NCBI GenBank assembly: GCA_037013495.1
Contig: CM072812.1
Span: forward strand, 70,377,340-70,441,339
Length of the DNA: 64,000 nt
From: Hippophae tibetana
Lineage: Eukaryota > Streptophyta > Magnoliopsida > Rosales > Elaeagnaceae
Direction of reading: 5' to 3'
In this document: positions 1 to 12,095 of the stretch, one piece after another
Position numbering within the stretch: position 1 is the stretch's first letter
Layout: every line of letters begins with the position of its first letter
The notes under the pieces: generated by a model
The model's database searches: none
What the model was told of the DNA's origin: nothing
What the model saw: the letters and a program-made list of their open reading frames with translations, nothing else
Translations under genes and position numbers: made by a program

Positions 1-1850
1 GCTAGGCCATGGGTGTAGTAGAGGGAAAAATGGATGATTGATCCCATGATTGGATCTAAGTGTTTGAAATCATTGATAATTTTATTATTTTTTGGAAGAA
101 TGAGGGTCTTTCTTTAAGAACATCGTAAATCATGATGATTGAGAGATTGGGTAATTTTTTCCAAAGATTTCATAGATGTGCTGAATGAATGGATGAGTGG
201 ATGATAATTTTTCAAAAATGTTGATTGACTTTGATAGGTGAATGGTTTCTCCGTACACCTATTTTTGTACACCCAACTCCATACAAATACTAGAAAATGC
301 TGAAAATAAAGTCATTAGAATCGTTTCATTGAGAGGATTCTAGAATCTTACCTTTTTAAGAACCAAACCAAAAGTAGGTGAACAGAGCCTAAATTGGTTT
401 TTGAATCTAATCGACGAACTATACCAATTTTGATCAGTTTTTGCACGACATAGTTATGGCTGATAATTGATAAGCGTAAAACCAGCATTGCAAATATCGA
501 TCTTGTGGAATCTTTTGGTTTTATATTTGTAAAACTCTCACAAGTGTACGAATCATTTTATAAAAATGATAAGTTTACTCCCAAGGTCGACCTAAGGAAG
601 AAATATATGTAGTTTCTAATTTATTATTCAAACTTTTAAAAACGAAATTAATTCCTAAAGATCTTCTCACGATATTTTAGTTTTTGTGTTCTAATCTAAT
701 GACATAATAAAAATAAACATAGACATAGATTCAATAAACAATAATGCAAATATTTATCATTTATAACATTGGAGTATTTAAGGATATAATAATTAAGTTA
801 ATTATGTTTGCTCATATTATTTAGGTTATTAAAGATATAAATTGATATTTATTGATTCTCTATTTTTTATATGAATACCACCTTTGGTGGGGTTAGATAT
901 TCTTTGTTAATTAAACAAATCAATTCACATCTACGAGTGAGGTTGATAACTAATTTGGTTAATTAAATTAATTCTTTTTTTCTAAGTGATTGAAAATGAA
1001 CCATTTAAATGCCACATTTGGTGGGGTTAGACATTTTAAACTTTATTCAAGTTGTCTAAATTAAACCTAAAAATTTAATTATCCGAGTACTAACTTTCAA
1101 GTTTTAAAACCACGAGTGAAAATATGTTGTCAATACATTTTTGAATAATAGGTCTTATAAAAACTTTTGAATAAAGCTTCACTCTAACTACTTGAAGATT
1201 ATACCAACAAATAAAAGAGTACTACTCAAAATCAGACCAGATAATGAAACCTTAAAATATAATTTTTAGATTTAATTTTGTAATAAAAAATTATATATTT
1301 ATCTCTAACATTCTAAATATAAAATCTTGAATAAAAATAAAATCAATTTATTTTATAGAAATGTTTTACCTATTTAATATTTCGCAAGCATAACAAAGTT
1401 ATAATTTTATCATATTTACAAATAACTAGTCATGTTAAATTTAATCATAGAAAAATTAAATATAAAATATAAGAACAAAACACAAAAAATAACTATAAAA
1501 AATCCATTAAAATTATACCTTAAAAAATCCTTACAGTAATTTGATGCTAATTTTGTTGTTGAAAAATCTCCATACGAATTTGCATTTTTGCTTATTGAAT
1601 CAAAAATTAAAAATTTATAAAAATATAGTTAGTTCTTCCCAAAAAGAAAAGAACTTTAAAACTAAAAACTAAAAAAAATGAAAACTTTCTAGAGAGAGAA
1701 GAGCTCAGCAAATTGTGTGTTTTGGAATGAGGGAAGACGACTCTTTTATAGGTGAGGAAAAGGACAAAAAAGGAGGGGAAATATTTTAAAATTTGAATTT
1801 GGACACATGTGGACAAGTCGGCATTTTTTTGGGGCATGAAAATTTTGACA
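1..1850. repeat. AT-rich gene-free repeat DNA, possible long LTR (Tat/Athila-like)
   Basis: No open frame of interest is seen. The segment from about 530 has a phrase typical of long LTRs of Tat/Athila-type gypsy elements (CACAAGTGTACG followed by a CCCAAGGTCGACC-like stretch). It twice contains a TTTGGTGGGGTTAGA motif (about 890 and 1018). On the minus strand a TATA-like CCTATAAAAGAG lies near 1742-1753, which would put transcription leftwards. A similar head phrase occurs near 59340. This is an inference from style of sequence; no second copy of this LTR and no target duplication were found. It could equally be an unrelated AT-rich repeat. Confidence 0.3.
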
Positions 1851-2050
1851 GATGGCAGTTAGGTGCGCGCGGGAAATGTCGATGAGTGTATTGGCACGCA
1901 CCGAAATCAGTGTAGCGTGTGTTGGGAGTGTCCCAAACGTGTGTCGGACATGTGTCGAGCGTGTGCTAGTTGTGTACAGGCATGTACTGAGCGTATCTCA
2001 GTGTGTACTAGGCATGTACACGGGTGTCAACGTGGATAGGCAGCTACGTG
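1851..2050. repeat. GT-rich island with degenerate short repeats
   Basis: About 200 bases are much richer in G and C than the flanks. They consist of degenerate repetitions of phrases such as GTGTGTCGG, GGCATGTAC and GAGCGTGT. A short open frame crosses it but reads as low-complexity Val/Cys/Arg and is not a credible gene. If the neighbouring LTR call is right, this would sit in the U3 part upstream of the minus-strand TATA-like box. Confidence 0.5.
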
Positions 2051-3399
2051 TGGGATTTTGGCTTTTTTGACATTTTTGACTCATTTTGTCCAATTGTTTT
2101 TCCATTTTTTGAATTTTCCTCATTCGTTTTCTCAATATATTTTGATGTATTTCCTCTAACATTTTTGTTCGAGTCTTTAAGTTATTTTGGAATGAAAATA
2201 CCGGAAAAATAATAAAAATATCTGTGATTCCAAAATGATAAATTTATATACAAAATAATGTAAAATCAAATAAATATAAATATATTTAATCAATTAATGT
2301 ACATTAAATCATGGTAATTTTAGTGTTTTTTAAGCATTCATTAATGACCACTCTTACTAGCAACGTTTGGTGACACATACGGCTAACTCTGATATTGGTT
2401 GGACACTAAATTATGGTTGATGGATGATTAGTATGTGATTTTTACAAAAATGGTGTCAAAGTTTTGAAGTAAAGCATTCATTTTCAACTTCATCCAAGGG
2501 TTATTCAGCCAAGTTGAAAATTACGTGTAGGGTGCCTTTTGGGTTGCACTGCCATGGATAACTAGATATGTTTTTTGTCCAATAGTTGAGGAAGCCTTAT
2601 TTGCCAGAAGTGTGAAAAATAGAATCATTATTTCACGGTGATGATATTAGTGCATCTGTGTTTGGCTTATTGACCGAGTGATTTCACGTGATAATCTTTC
2701 ACGAACTCCCTTGTGACCAAAGTCCGAGAGCTTATGAATTATCTTTTTTCTTTTTGATTCAAAGAAAAGTGAGTCAGTCTTATAAAGACTATGTAGAAAT
2801 TCCATTTAGATGACAAGAGACGTCTCTGATCAACTAGTCCAAATGTGAGAATGTGTTTCTATCAGAGGTCAAGTTCTTATACTGGACAATGACAACTATT
2901 ATGGATAACACTATCTAGTCGACCATATCTTGGCTAATAGTGCTTGACTTGAGCTCCACTTCTTGGCCCAGAATGTTCTGGCTAGTGATGCTTGATTTGG
3001 GTAATTTTTGGACAACCATGTCTTGGTTGATGGTGCTTAACCTGGGACTTAAGTCTTATTATGGATGGTCATCTCATTGGTTAGACCCTAAATGGCTATA
3101 TTTTTAAAATTTATGATAATAATATGTTTATATGTTGTTTTTTAGAAGATATAAAAATAAAATTATTTTTTTCGTTACATAAAAATACAAGTCTCAATCT
3201 TCTGTTTGGTATCCCTTTCGATTATTGATAGGTAATTCATCCAGCTTGATCTCACCTTAAAGTTGTATGTGTGACCAATGTGCTTATTTATGAGTTACTT
3301 TATTATTCTGACATAGAATCCCCCTAACAAAGATAATTAAAAAGTGGTGGAGCAAAGATTGGATTGATTGAATGATATCTATAATTCCTAAATTATCAT
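2051..3399. other. Gene-free stretch with imperfect short repeats
   Basis: No gene was recognised. Between about 2920 and 3040 a phrase of the form TTGGCTAATAGTGCTTGA recurs three times with variation, about 55-65 bases apart. The rest is AT-rich DNA without clear terminal repeats. It may be decayed LTR or LINE tail sequence. Confidence 0.4.
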
Positions 3400-3954
3400 C
3401 CCTACACAACATACTATTGAAATCATCAATAATATTTTTCTCTTTCTATATATCAAGCAAGATGTTTAAATTTAAGTAAATATTGGCCAGTAGCTTGGAC
3501 GATTGAGGCCTCAATTATCTCTATTGAAAAAGGCTATTAAAGATTTTGTATAAGTATAACACAAGAGTATATAGTGAATAAACATGCTAAAAACCATGAT
3601 GCCAAGCTGCAACAAATTAAGCTTGAGCACCAAAGGGTGGATTTTTCTATTTGGAGGTGATGACAATAAATTCTCTGTTTATCAAAACTGTAGGTTGAGT
3701 GTCCAAAAGAAAATATTTATATTCATTAATCCTTTGAGTAATATCACAAACGATAGATTAAGAGAATAAATTGTATCATTCGAACAACATCTTGTTCCGT
3801 AAAAACCTAATCTTTTAAAGCATAATGATACCAATGAAGGCGAAAAGATAAAGAGAATACCAAAAGGTAAAATTAGATCTAGCAATTTTAGGATTACACG
3901 AATATATGTGTAAATATCCAATCTTTCCATAAAGTTCCATTTCTAATGATTTTA

Positions 3955-4320
3955 TCAAGATTTGAGAATATCACATCTGGTGAACGTGTTTTCCCCATAG
4001 TCTATTTCTTTATGACACAGAATGATAAAGATGTTCTCAAAGTTTAGGAATCGATTTAACCATTTCTTCTTACCAATAGCACCAAAAAGGATTTTCCAAA
4101 AAAGAAGTTTACGATGTTCATGGATCTTAGCTTTCTTAAATAAATGCCATAAATCTTTTTGATTAAAAGAAATTATCTTTGAAAATATATTTTTATAAAT
4201 CGTTGAGAGCAAATTTCTAGCATTAGTGCCAAACCATTCTATAGAATCTCTACCATTTAAAGTAGGTTGTTGAAGTTTACGAATCAAATAAGTAATGTTT
4301 AATCTAAAATTCTGAATCAA
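3955..4320 (-). pseudogene. LINE zf-RVT (zinc-binding region of ORF2) remnant
   Basis: An open stretch of 121 codons matches the C-terminal zinc-binding domain that follows reverse transcriptase in plant LINEs. Visible pieces are a KDLWHLFKKAKIHEHRKLL-like core (in the family: W...LWKLKIPPKIKLFLWKLL) and a later LCHKEIDYGENTFTRCD, corresponding to the C..C..E..EH.F..C metal-binding pattern. It lies downstream, on the minus strand, of the RT box near 5200, as expected. It is a surviving fragment of a dead element. Confidence 0.75.
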
Positions 4321-4899
4321 GAGATTTTCAATTTAAAATTGATTGCCCTTGACACAAATCAACATTATAGTAACCAATGGATTTGGATGCTGTTAAAATA
4401 AAATTGGTAAAGTTTGATTCGAGAGTCCAAGAATTCAAGGGTTAATCCAAATTTATAAAGAAATTTTTTATTTTTAAAAAAATAACATCTTTTATAGAGT
4501 TTCTAGCACCAACGAAGACTCTTCTTAAAAAAGAAATCAATAGGTTTAAATGAGATATTGAGGGAAAAAATATTTTTGTAGATACTTTCCATTGATGATT
4601 TAAACCCAAAGCTTTTGAGGTTGCTTCAAGATATCCCAAGCTACTTTAGCAAGTATAGCTCTATTAAAATCCTCAAATTGTCTTACATCGAGGCCATCAT
4701 AATCTTTAGGCAAACAATTTTTGTTCCAAGGGACAAGTGATAAATATGCCTATTGATATTTCATGTCCATCAAAAGTTTCTCACAATGCTGTCAATTGAT
4801 TGACAAATCTCTGTTGGTAAATGAAATGTAATCATGGAATAAATTGAGATATTTTGTAGTACAGATTTTATGAGTGTCGTCTTATCTACTTGGGACAAA

Positions 4900-6274
4900 A
4901 GTTTCACCAACCAACTATCCAAACGAACTTTTAGTTTATGCAATATATCTTGAAATTCACGTTTCTTTTTCCTATCGAATGGAAGTATGATCCAAATAAA
5001 AAATAGGATTATATTTTTTTGAGATGTGTAGATATTGCATAATTGTTGTTTCAGTGGATTAAAAGCATTTTTGAAAAAAAATAAATTTTTGGAAGTTTAT
5101 AGACTATCTAGACCAAAAGCAATAATGCTCCAAAATATTTGTTGTAAATTAGTGGCTTGAAGCATATTTTCCCTTAAAAAATAACAATATCATTCGCGTA
5201 TAGTAGGTGGGATATGGGAGAAGCATTTATGGTGATCTTGACTTCATGGAGAAAATTCAAATTTTTAGCTCTCAAAATCATTCTAAATAGACATCCAAGA
5301 ATAGTTAAGAATAAATATGAAGATAGAGGGTCAACTTGTCTAAGGCCATACTAAGGAAAAAAGTTACCAAAAAGGTATCCACTTAGTTAGATAGAAAAGC
5401 TCATCGTGAAAATACATTACCAAATAAGAGTGGGAAATAGTTTTGAAAAACCCATAGATCTCATTATTTGAATCAAGAATTTACATTCCACTTTATCATA
5501 AGTCTTTTATAAATCAAGCTTTATTCCAATTAGATCTTATTTACTTGTGTTTTTCTTTGATATGGTGGAGTGAACTTCTTGGAAATCAAAGTGGTTTTTG
5601 TTATTCGTTTCGCTAGGAAAAAAGTAGCTTGGAAAGTGGAAATATGAGCGCTTAAAATCCCTCTTAAACATTTTATCAAAATCTGAGAAATAATCTTGTA
5701 GATCACATTACAAAGGTTAATGGGTCTATAACAATTAACTTCAATTGAATTTTAAATTTTTGGAAGTAAAGAAATGAAAGTAGAATTCTAATTGGGTTTT
5801 ACAATATCAAAAATAAAGAAGGCTTGAACTTTTTTAATAACTTCAAACCCAACTATATGCCCATATTTTTTTTTTATAAAATAAAGGTTGATAAACATCA
5901 AGACCATGTGCTATAAGTTAGTGCATGTTAAAATCACTTCCTTAATTTTTGATGGACAAGGAAAACTTATCAATAAATTATTTTGTTCATATGATAAAAT
6001 AAAATGGAATAACATTGATGATGAATGCATAAGTATGGATCAAAAGATTTGAAACAAGTAATAAAACTTTCAAAAATTTAATTTCCAATTAATGACTATC
6101 CCAAGATAGAATCCTAGAAGAAAATTTTAAAGCAGGAATAAAGTTATTTTGTCTTTTGATAAGAGTAGAAGCATGAATAAACTTTGTATTATGATCTTCT
6201 TCCTTCACCCAAAATTTTCTTAATTTTTTATGCCATAAAGAGTTCCATCTAGTTAATTGTGTATTTAACTCCAT
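4900..6274 (-). pseudogene. LINE reverse-transcriptase region, broken
   Basis: Minus-strand reading shows the linker phrase KKLRKFWVKEEDHNTKF near 6220. Further down, SHLLYANDIVIF (about 5165-5212) is the metal-binding box of RT, with Asn in place of the first Asp of YADD. Upstream of the box the sequence still reads like the QGDPLS..LF block of LINE RTs. The frame is interrupted many times, so no functional protein is possible. The Asn substitution in the box alone would remove a catalytic carboxylate. Confidence 0.75.
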
Positions 6275-6299
6275 ATAAGTAATTTTTCAAGATTTGAAT

Positions 6300-7114
6300 T
6301 GAAATTTGACAATCTAATTGAATAATTTAGCCTCAAGAAATTTTAATTTATGTATAAAAGTCTCCCTTTTTAAAACTTATTGAACTCAAGAATCCCAAAT
6401 GATATGTTCACAAGTTTTATCTTATAATCAAGCAGCCATGAATCTGAAAGGATGTCGAGAGAAAAGTTCACACAAACCATATAATTGGAGTAATAATGGT
6501 GCATGATCAAAGGTGTAAAAATGAAGATTGGAAACCATGGATTTAGGAAAATTATGAATCCAACTAGGATTTGTAGTAGCTTGATCAAGCTTTTATACAA
6601 TTAAATTCATCTCTTTCTTACACCATGTGAATTGAGAACCCATACTACCCAGTCTACTAAAGCTCGTAGAAGCTATAAAATGGATTAAACAATTGTTGTC
6701 ATTAAAGTAGACTAGTTGTCGTCCTAATTTTTCAGAAATGTGAGTAATATCATTAAAATCCCTGATCATTAATAAGATATTTTGTTAAGAAGAAAATAAA
6801 TTTTAAATTTCATCCCTAATTTGGTATCTTGATTTGTAATAAGTCAAGATATAAATAAAACACCCCAAATAACTACTTATATTATCAAAAGGACAATAAT
6901 ATTTTCACCATAACAAAACAAGAGCGTACTTATTGTGACTATATCTTTATTTCAAGTTTCCAACATAGAAAAACAACCACCACTTAATCAAATAGTAAGT
7001 ATACTAAAACTATTAGGGTAACTCATTGCATTACTAAGATTGTTAGAGGCATTAATGTTAGCCATGTTTTCCATTAGCCAAATATCAGAAGGGCTGATAA
7101 GACCTCGACCATTC
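6300..7114 (-). pseudogene. LINE apurinic-type endonuclease region, broken
   Basis: Reading leftwards from 7114, the LINE endonuclease begins with the conserved WN.RGL segment (its first bases are beyond the gypsy insertion, at 12096-12115). It continues with a SDFNDI motif (GDFN in the family), a GSQFTWCK block, and a KLDQATTNPSWI block (typically LDR...N..W). The most C-terminal open stretch, 6600-6370, holds a DHAPLLL phrase equivalent to the SDH.P motif. Several stops interrupt the frame. Confidence 0.75.
7110..7114. repeat. Target-site duplication of the nested gypsy element (left)
   Basis: The 5 bases CATTC before the left LTR pair with GATTC at 12096-12100 after the right LTR. They differ at one base. 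Removing the gypsy insertion restores a LINE endonuclease start (WNGRGL on the minus strand), which independently supports this junction. Confidence 0.75.
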
Positions 7115-7417
7115 TGTTATGATAACTTTTGAAGAACCTGCAAAAGAGGAAAATAGAGAATGAGAGTTGGGAGAAAGAGAGGGATAATTCTGATAAATTC
7201 TTCTTAACTTTATTCGAATCCTTAGGGTGATTTAAAGCAATAAAAATGTTAAGGAAATGATTCTAAGATGCTAACCAACTTTGACACATAATAGATTTAT
7301 CAATGGCTCCTCATGACCCCTATTTAGCGTCATCATGCGTTTAGTTGTGCCTATCGTGTGCTTCATCTGTGCTGGGTGCTACGTGTGCAATCGCCCAAGA
7401 AAATTATACACGTAACA
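7115..7417 (-). repeat. 3' LTR of the nested gypsy element
   Basis: A 303-bp repeat, TGTTATGATAAC...CACGTAACA on the plus strand, paired with 11770-12095. It begins TG and ends CA, with short inverted ends (TGTTA/TAACA). A purine-rich AGAGGGAGAAA tract lies directly next to its inner edge on the minus strand (7418-7428). Compared with the other LTR, this copy has lost most CpG sites. Confidence 0.9.
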
Positions 7418-7428
7418 TTTCTCCCTCT
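7418..7428 (-). other. Polypurine tract of the nested gypsy element
   Basis: On the minus strand AGAGGGAGAAA immediately precedes the 3' LTR, the expected plus-strand primer site. Confidence 0.7.
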
Positions 7429-7499
7429 ATTTTAGAATCCTTGTCCACAAGGATGAAGTCAAGATATGACTTGGATAAGCGCCATTAATTCTCCCAAGT

Positions 7500-8780
7500 A
7501 GCTGCTTCGGTTGGAGTTCCCACCCATTTGACCAAAATTTCAGATTTTGATCGATATCTACCTTTCTGAATAAGTCGATACTCTAGGACAACTTCAAGAT
7601 GTGGGATGATTGTTGAGTGTTCTAAGATTGGAGGTAGTTATGGGCTGGTTGGTGTAATGGTTCCTACGTGCTTCTTTAGTATGCTGACGTGAAACCCATC
7701 ATGCATTTGAGAGGTTAGAGGAAGAGCTAGTCTATAGGCGACTGGACCAATTCTCTCAATAACTTCGTAAGTTCCAAAGAAGCATGGAGCAAGCTTCATG
7801 GATGAACGAAAAGCTACAAAGGTTTTCCGATAGGGTTGCAATTTTAATTAGACATAATCTTCTACCAAGAAGGAAAGTTCTCTCCTATGTTGATCGATTT
7901 GACACTTCATGCGATTTTAAGCTTGTAGGAGGTTGTGGCATAACTCTCTTATGATGGTATCACGATCATGCAGGTACTCGTCTATAGTGGGAATCTTGGA
8001 GGTACCTGGTATGTAGGCTATAAACTAAGGAGCAATGTATGGAGATGTTATAGCTAAACTCAACCTAAGGTATTCAATCCACTATTTTGGTTGATCACCA
8101 GAAAAGCAACATAAATACTATTCCAAAGTCCAGTTAATCACCTCAGTCTGCCCATCCGTTTGTGAATGGTAATTGGAGCTCATACACAATTGAGTACCTT
8201 GTATCTAAAACAATTCTTGCAGAATGAGCTAATAAAAACCTTATCTCGTTCACTGACAATGGAAGTTGGTATGCCATGCAACCTCACTACATTGGCCTCA
8301 AATTTCTTGGCTACCACAAGTGTAGTAAAAGGATGTTTCATAGCTATGAAGTGAGTATACTTTTGTCAACCTGTCCACCACTACGATAATGATTATGTTT
8401 CCTTTGGAGAGTGGTAGTCCTTCTATGAAATCCATTGAGATATCAGTCTATATTCGGGTAGGAATAGGCACTGGTTGTAAGAATCCGGTTGGCTTCATGC
8501 AATAAGCTTTGCACTGTTGGCATACCTCACACCTATGTAGGAACTCTTTTACACTTTGGTGCATATGAGGCCAAAAAAATTCTACTTAATTCTAGATAGG
8601 AAATCAAAATTTCCACCAATACCAAAATGTCCACCAATAGGTAATGAATGGAAATCCCCTAATATTTTAGGTATTAAGTACGATTGAGAACTTAGGTATA
8701 CTTTGTTCCCTTTAAACCAAACCCCATCTCATTGGCATATTTTAGGAACACCTATAGAGGAGCTTTTGTCTCTCAGTTTC
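7500..8780 (-). pseudogene. gypsy integrase and chromodomain region (fossil)
   Basis: The clearest part is 7841-7638, which reads as the C-terminal integrase segment of chromoviruses (family core: LSPR.YGPF.V...GPVAYRL.LP....H..FHVS.LK). It is followed on the minus strand by a chromodomain-like stretch with an EILVKW core (7600-7510). The integrase core is recognisable in pieces up to about 8780. The region is broken; it belongs to the nested gypsy fossil. Confidence 0.75.
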
Positions 8781-8989
8781 TTATAAAAAGAATATTGTTG
8801 GACTTCCTGTTAGAGGATGTGCCACCATTCTAACTAGGATTGAGATATAGATAGGAATTATAATTCTCTTACTCTGGATAGAGAATCAACCCTTTGGTTC
8901 TCAGTTCCCTCTTTGTATTCAATCTCATAATCATAGCCTATGAGCTTAGGTAGCCAACATGTCTACGCAGGGGTGGTGATTCTTTGATC

Positions 8990-10330
8990 CAATAAATATT
9001 TGAGGCTTCTTTGATCAGTGTGTACTCTTAAGTGTCTTCCTAATAAATAGGGTTACCATATTAGAATAGCCTTTACCATAGCCAACATTTTCCTTTTCAT
9101 AGGTAGACAATGCTATAGTTGATCCCTTGAGGGAAACGCTAAAATAAGCCACTAACCAATTCTCTTGGGTGAGAATTGCCTCCAATGCACAAGCATCACA
9201 TTCCACCACAAAATTTTGTGAGAAATCCAGAAAACGTAGGATAGGAGGTGAGGTGAGGGCCTTTTTTAACTACTTGAAAGCTTTTTCAGCAGCTTCATTC
9301 TAGTGGAACCCTCTTTACCCAATAGTTAAGTTAAGGGTGCTGATATTCCTCTAAAATGTCAAATAATTTTTTTGTAGTAGCCTGCTAACCCCAACAAGCC
9401 TCTGACGCCCTTTATTGTGGTTGGTGTGGACCATTCAGTGACATCATGAATATTTTTTGGATCAACTAAGACTCATTGTTTTGAAATAAAGTACCCTAAT
9501 TTCTCCACCTATAATACACCAAATTAACACTGAGATTTTTTTGCAAATAAACTATGAGTAGTTAATAACTGTAAGACATATTACAAATGTGAGATATGAT
9601 CCTTCTATGAGCTGGAATACACCAATATGTCATCAAATAAAACTAAGACAAATCTCTTGAGGAAAGGTCGAAAGATGTCATTCATGAGACATTGGAAAGT
9701 GGCTGGGGTGTTAGTTACCCCAAACGGCATCACTAAGAACTCATAGTGACCTTCATGCATTATGAATGTTGTTTTATAGATGTCTTCTTCATGAACCCTT
9801 ATCTGGTGATACCCTGATCTAAGGTACAACTTGGAGTAAACCTTAGTGCCATGAAGTTCATAAAATAGTTCATCAATGATAAGTATATATTATTTTTCTT
9901 TGATAGTCATGGCATTCAGAGCTCCGTAGTCCACACATAACCTCCAAGTTTCATCAGCCTTCCTAACTAGCAACACTGGTGAAAAGAAAGGGCTAATACT
10001 TGGCTTTATCAGTTAGGATTTCAAGAGCTATTGTACCATCTTTTCTATCTCATTTTTTGATAATGTGGGTAGCGGTATGGTTGAACATTCACTAGTCCCA
10101 ACCTAGGCTACAAGGGAATTTTGTGGTTCCGCATACGTGTAAAAGGTAAGCAGGTAGATGCATCAAATATCTTAGGGAACTCATCCAATAGTTTCCTTAT
10201 CTCATAAGGGTATGTCAGAGGAGAATTCTTATGACTGTTAGTTGGTCTTATTTGAAGGAACAACCTTGTCCCTTGTAGACTATTACATTCTTTGTTGGTT
10301 AGGGTAGTCATATTAGTTCTTCCCAACCCT
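8990..10330 (-). pseudogene. gypsy reverse transcriptase and RNase H region (fossil)
   Basis: The RT core is clear at 9829-9605: a YHQIRV block, a [12 protein letters not shown] block, and the [10 protein letters not shown] catalytic box with both aspartates. RNase H starts at 9209-9015. A segment from 10326 corresponds to the protease-RT linker. The order and spacing are those of chromovirus pol. The region is broken. Confidence 0.85.
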
Positions 10331-10605
10331 GGGATAGTGTGAGAGTTCCCTTTTTGTATGGAAGCTCAAGGTGAGCTTCTTGTAGTCCATCTGAATGGGT
10401 CCAAGGGTCTCCAACCATTGAACCCCTTACACCAGTTGGCAAGTTGCCATTGGCAGCACATAGTAATCAATCACACTAGATAGCCCTGAATGATGAGAGT
10501 AAGATTGTAGCATTGTCCAACACATTCTAATTTCTCACGATTAGCTACCATTACTTCCAGCCTTTTACCCTTTTCTATAGGCAGATTGAAGTGAGAAATT
10601 ATGTC

Positions 10606-11649
10606 CTAATCTATAAAATTATGGGTACTACCTCCATCTATTAGTACTAATACATTTTTATTCTTTAGTTTTCCCATAATACATATGATTTGAGGATGTT
10701 CAGTACCTACTATAGCATGGAAGGAGATCTCAAGTAATACTACGTGGTGATCTTCCTCTGGTGTGAGCTTTTCACATTTAGCTATATCATCTTGGTTCCA
10801 ATATTTCATCATAAACAGTTGTGGTCAAGTACAGCGATGGCTAGCCATAAAGTTTTCCTCATAGTAGTAGCACAATCCTTTCTCCAGTCGTTCATGTGCC
10901 TCTTGGCTAGCCAACTTTTGAAAGGTTACTAGTTAAGCTGCATTAACACGTTGAGTAGGCACTGGTATTAGTAAACCAGTTGTAGTGTTGGCTTCCTGTT
11001 TAGGTTGTGCTGCTAGAAACTGATAACGAGTGCTGCTTGTAGATATCTTTTGTAAGATGTTCCTTTCCTCAATCAACCTAGCCACTCCAATGGCATCAGT
11101 TAGTGTTTTTGGTTGTTTGATTTTGATGTCAATCTAAATGTCATCCCTTACCCTAGCGATGAAGAAACCGATGAGAAATTCCTCAAGTAATCCATCCACG
11201 TGATGAGAAAGCTTTTTGAAAGATTCTTGGTAAGTAGCAACACTCGTGGTGTGCTTTAAGCACGATAATGCTTCTAAGGGATCCTCATAGTCAGTGGATC
11301 CAAATCTCAGTTGAGCAACCTTGGTGAACTCCTCCTAAGTGAGTGTCTTGTAGAATTTTGTGAGCCATTGCAATGCAATGCCCTCCAAATGAAATAAATC
11401 CAGCTGAACTCTTTAGTACTGAGCGATATTCATAAATTCAAAGTACTGCTCAGCCTTATAAATCCACCCAGTTGGATCTTCTTCAAAAAACCTTGGAATT
11501 GATAATTTCAGATTAGGAAGCGGGTTCTCCTTAGTTGATCGAGATGTGTTGGGGTATGAATGTATAGTTTCATCCCTGGCAAAAGGATTGTCTTCAGGTA
11601 GGTTTTGAGTAGCACGCAACGCTTGCACCTCAATAAGCAATGTTTGCAT
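10606..11649 (-). pseudogene. gypsy gag and protease region (fossil)
   Basis: The capsid-type gag segment is at 11649-11413 (LPNLKLSIPRFFEEDPTGW is the usual start of retrotransposon gag). The aspartic protease has a VLIDGGSTHNFID core near 10630-10606; the family motif is LIDSGSTHNF, so the position after Asp is changed. The region is broken. Confidence 0.8.
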
Positions 11650-11755
11650 GATGGTTCAGAATCAGTTGAATTCAGTCTCATGGCATGCTAGAGTCTACAG
11701 GATGTCGTTACGGAACTCAACATTCAATTTACCCCGAGTATCCATACTGGTAACC

Positions 11756-11768
11756 GACTCTGATACCA
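11756..11768 (-). other. Primer binding site, initiator tRNA-Met type
   Basis: The minus strand reads TGGTATCAGAGTC one base inside the 5' LTR (11770-12095). This is the classic complement of the 3' end of initiator tRNA-Met used by plant LTR elements, and it fixes the element's orientation. Confidence 0.85.
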
Positions 11769-11769
11769 A

Positions 11770-12095
11770 TGTTACGATAACTTTTGTAGAACCTGCAAAA
11801 TAGGAAGAGAGAGAAAGAAAGCTGGGAGAAAGAGAAGGATAATTCTGATAAATTCTTCTTAACTTTATTCGAAACCTTAGGGTTATATATAGCCTTACAT
11901 ATGTGTGATTAAAAGAAAGAAAAATGCTAAGGAAATGGTTCCAAGATGCTAACCAACTCTGACACATAACATATTTATCAATGGCCCCTCCTAACGCCAA
12001 TTCAGTGCCATCATGCGCTCAGTTGTGCCCACCGTGTGCTTCATTCGCACTGGGTGTTGCGCGCACAACCGCCCGAGCAAATTCTGCACGTAACA
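11770..12095 (-). repeat. 5' LTR of the nested gypsy element
   Basis: A 326-bp repeat beginning TGTTACGATAAC and ending GCACGTAACA on the plus strand, homologous to 7115-7417. The minus strand has a TATA-like stretch near 11890-11900. CpG sites are well preserved here, unlike the other LTR. Confidence 0.9.

Larger units (their letters stand above)
3400..7114 (-). mobile_element. LINE (non-LTR retrotransposon), ORF2 part, decayed
   Basis: Minus-strand remnants appear in the order expected for a plant L1-type LINE. An endonuclease region (about 7114-6300) starts at WNGRGL, with a GDFN-like SDFN motif and a GSQFTW block. A linker has the typical LWLKEGDRNTKF-like phrase (6274-6089, here FWVKEEDHNTKF). 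The reverse-transcriptase region has its YADD box as YAND near 5180-5215. A zf-RVT domain (4320-3955) ends the set. The frames are broken by many stops and shifts, so the copy is dead. The 3' end is not sharply defined; about 3400 is an estimate. The 5' part continues at 12096 beyond a nested gypsy insertion. Confidence 0.85.
7115..12095 (-). mobile_element. Ty3/gypsy chromovirus (Reina-like), nested in the LINE
   Basis: A full-length minus-strand LTR retrotransposon of about 5.0 kb. It has two LTRs (303 and 326 bp) that begin TGTTA and end TAACA, a PBS matching initiator tRNA-Met, a purine tract before the 3' LTR, and domains in the order gag, protease, RT, RNase H, integrase, chromodomain. 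Short LTRs plus a chromodomain fit the Reina group of chromoviruses. The LTRs differ at roughly an eighth of positions by eye, so the insertion is old. The coding region is broken at many places (well over ten). The element is a fossil. Confidence 0.9.

Noticed and set aside
3584-3769. Plus-strand open frame at the left of the LINE
   Set aside because: It lies on the strand opposite to the LINE and has no domain; probably chance.
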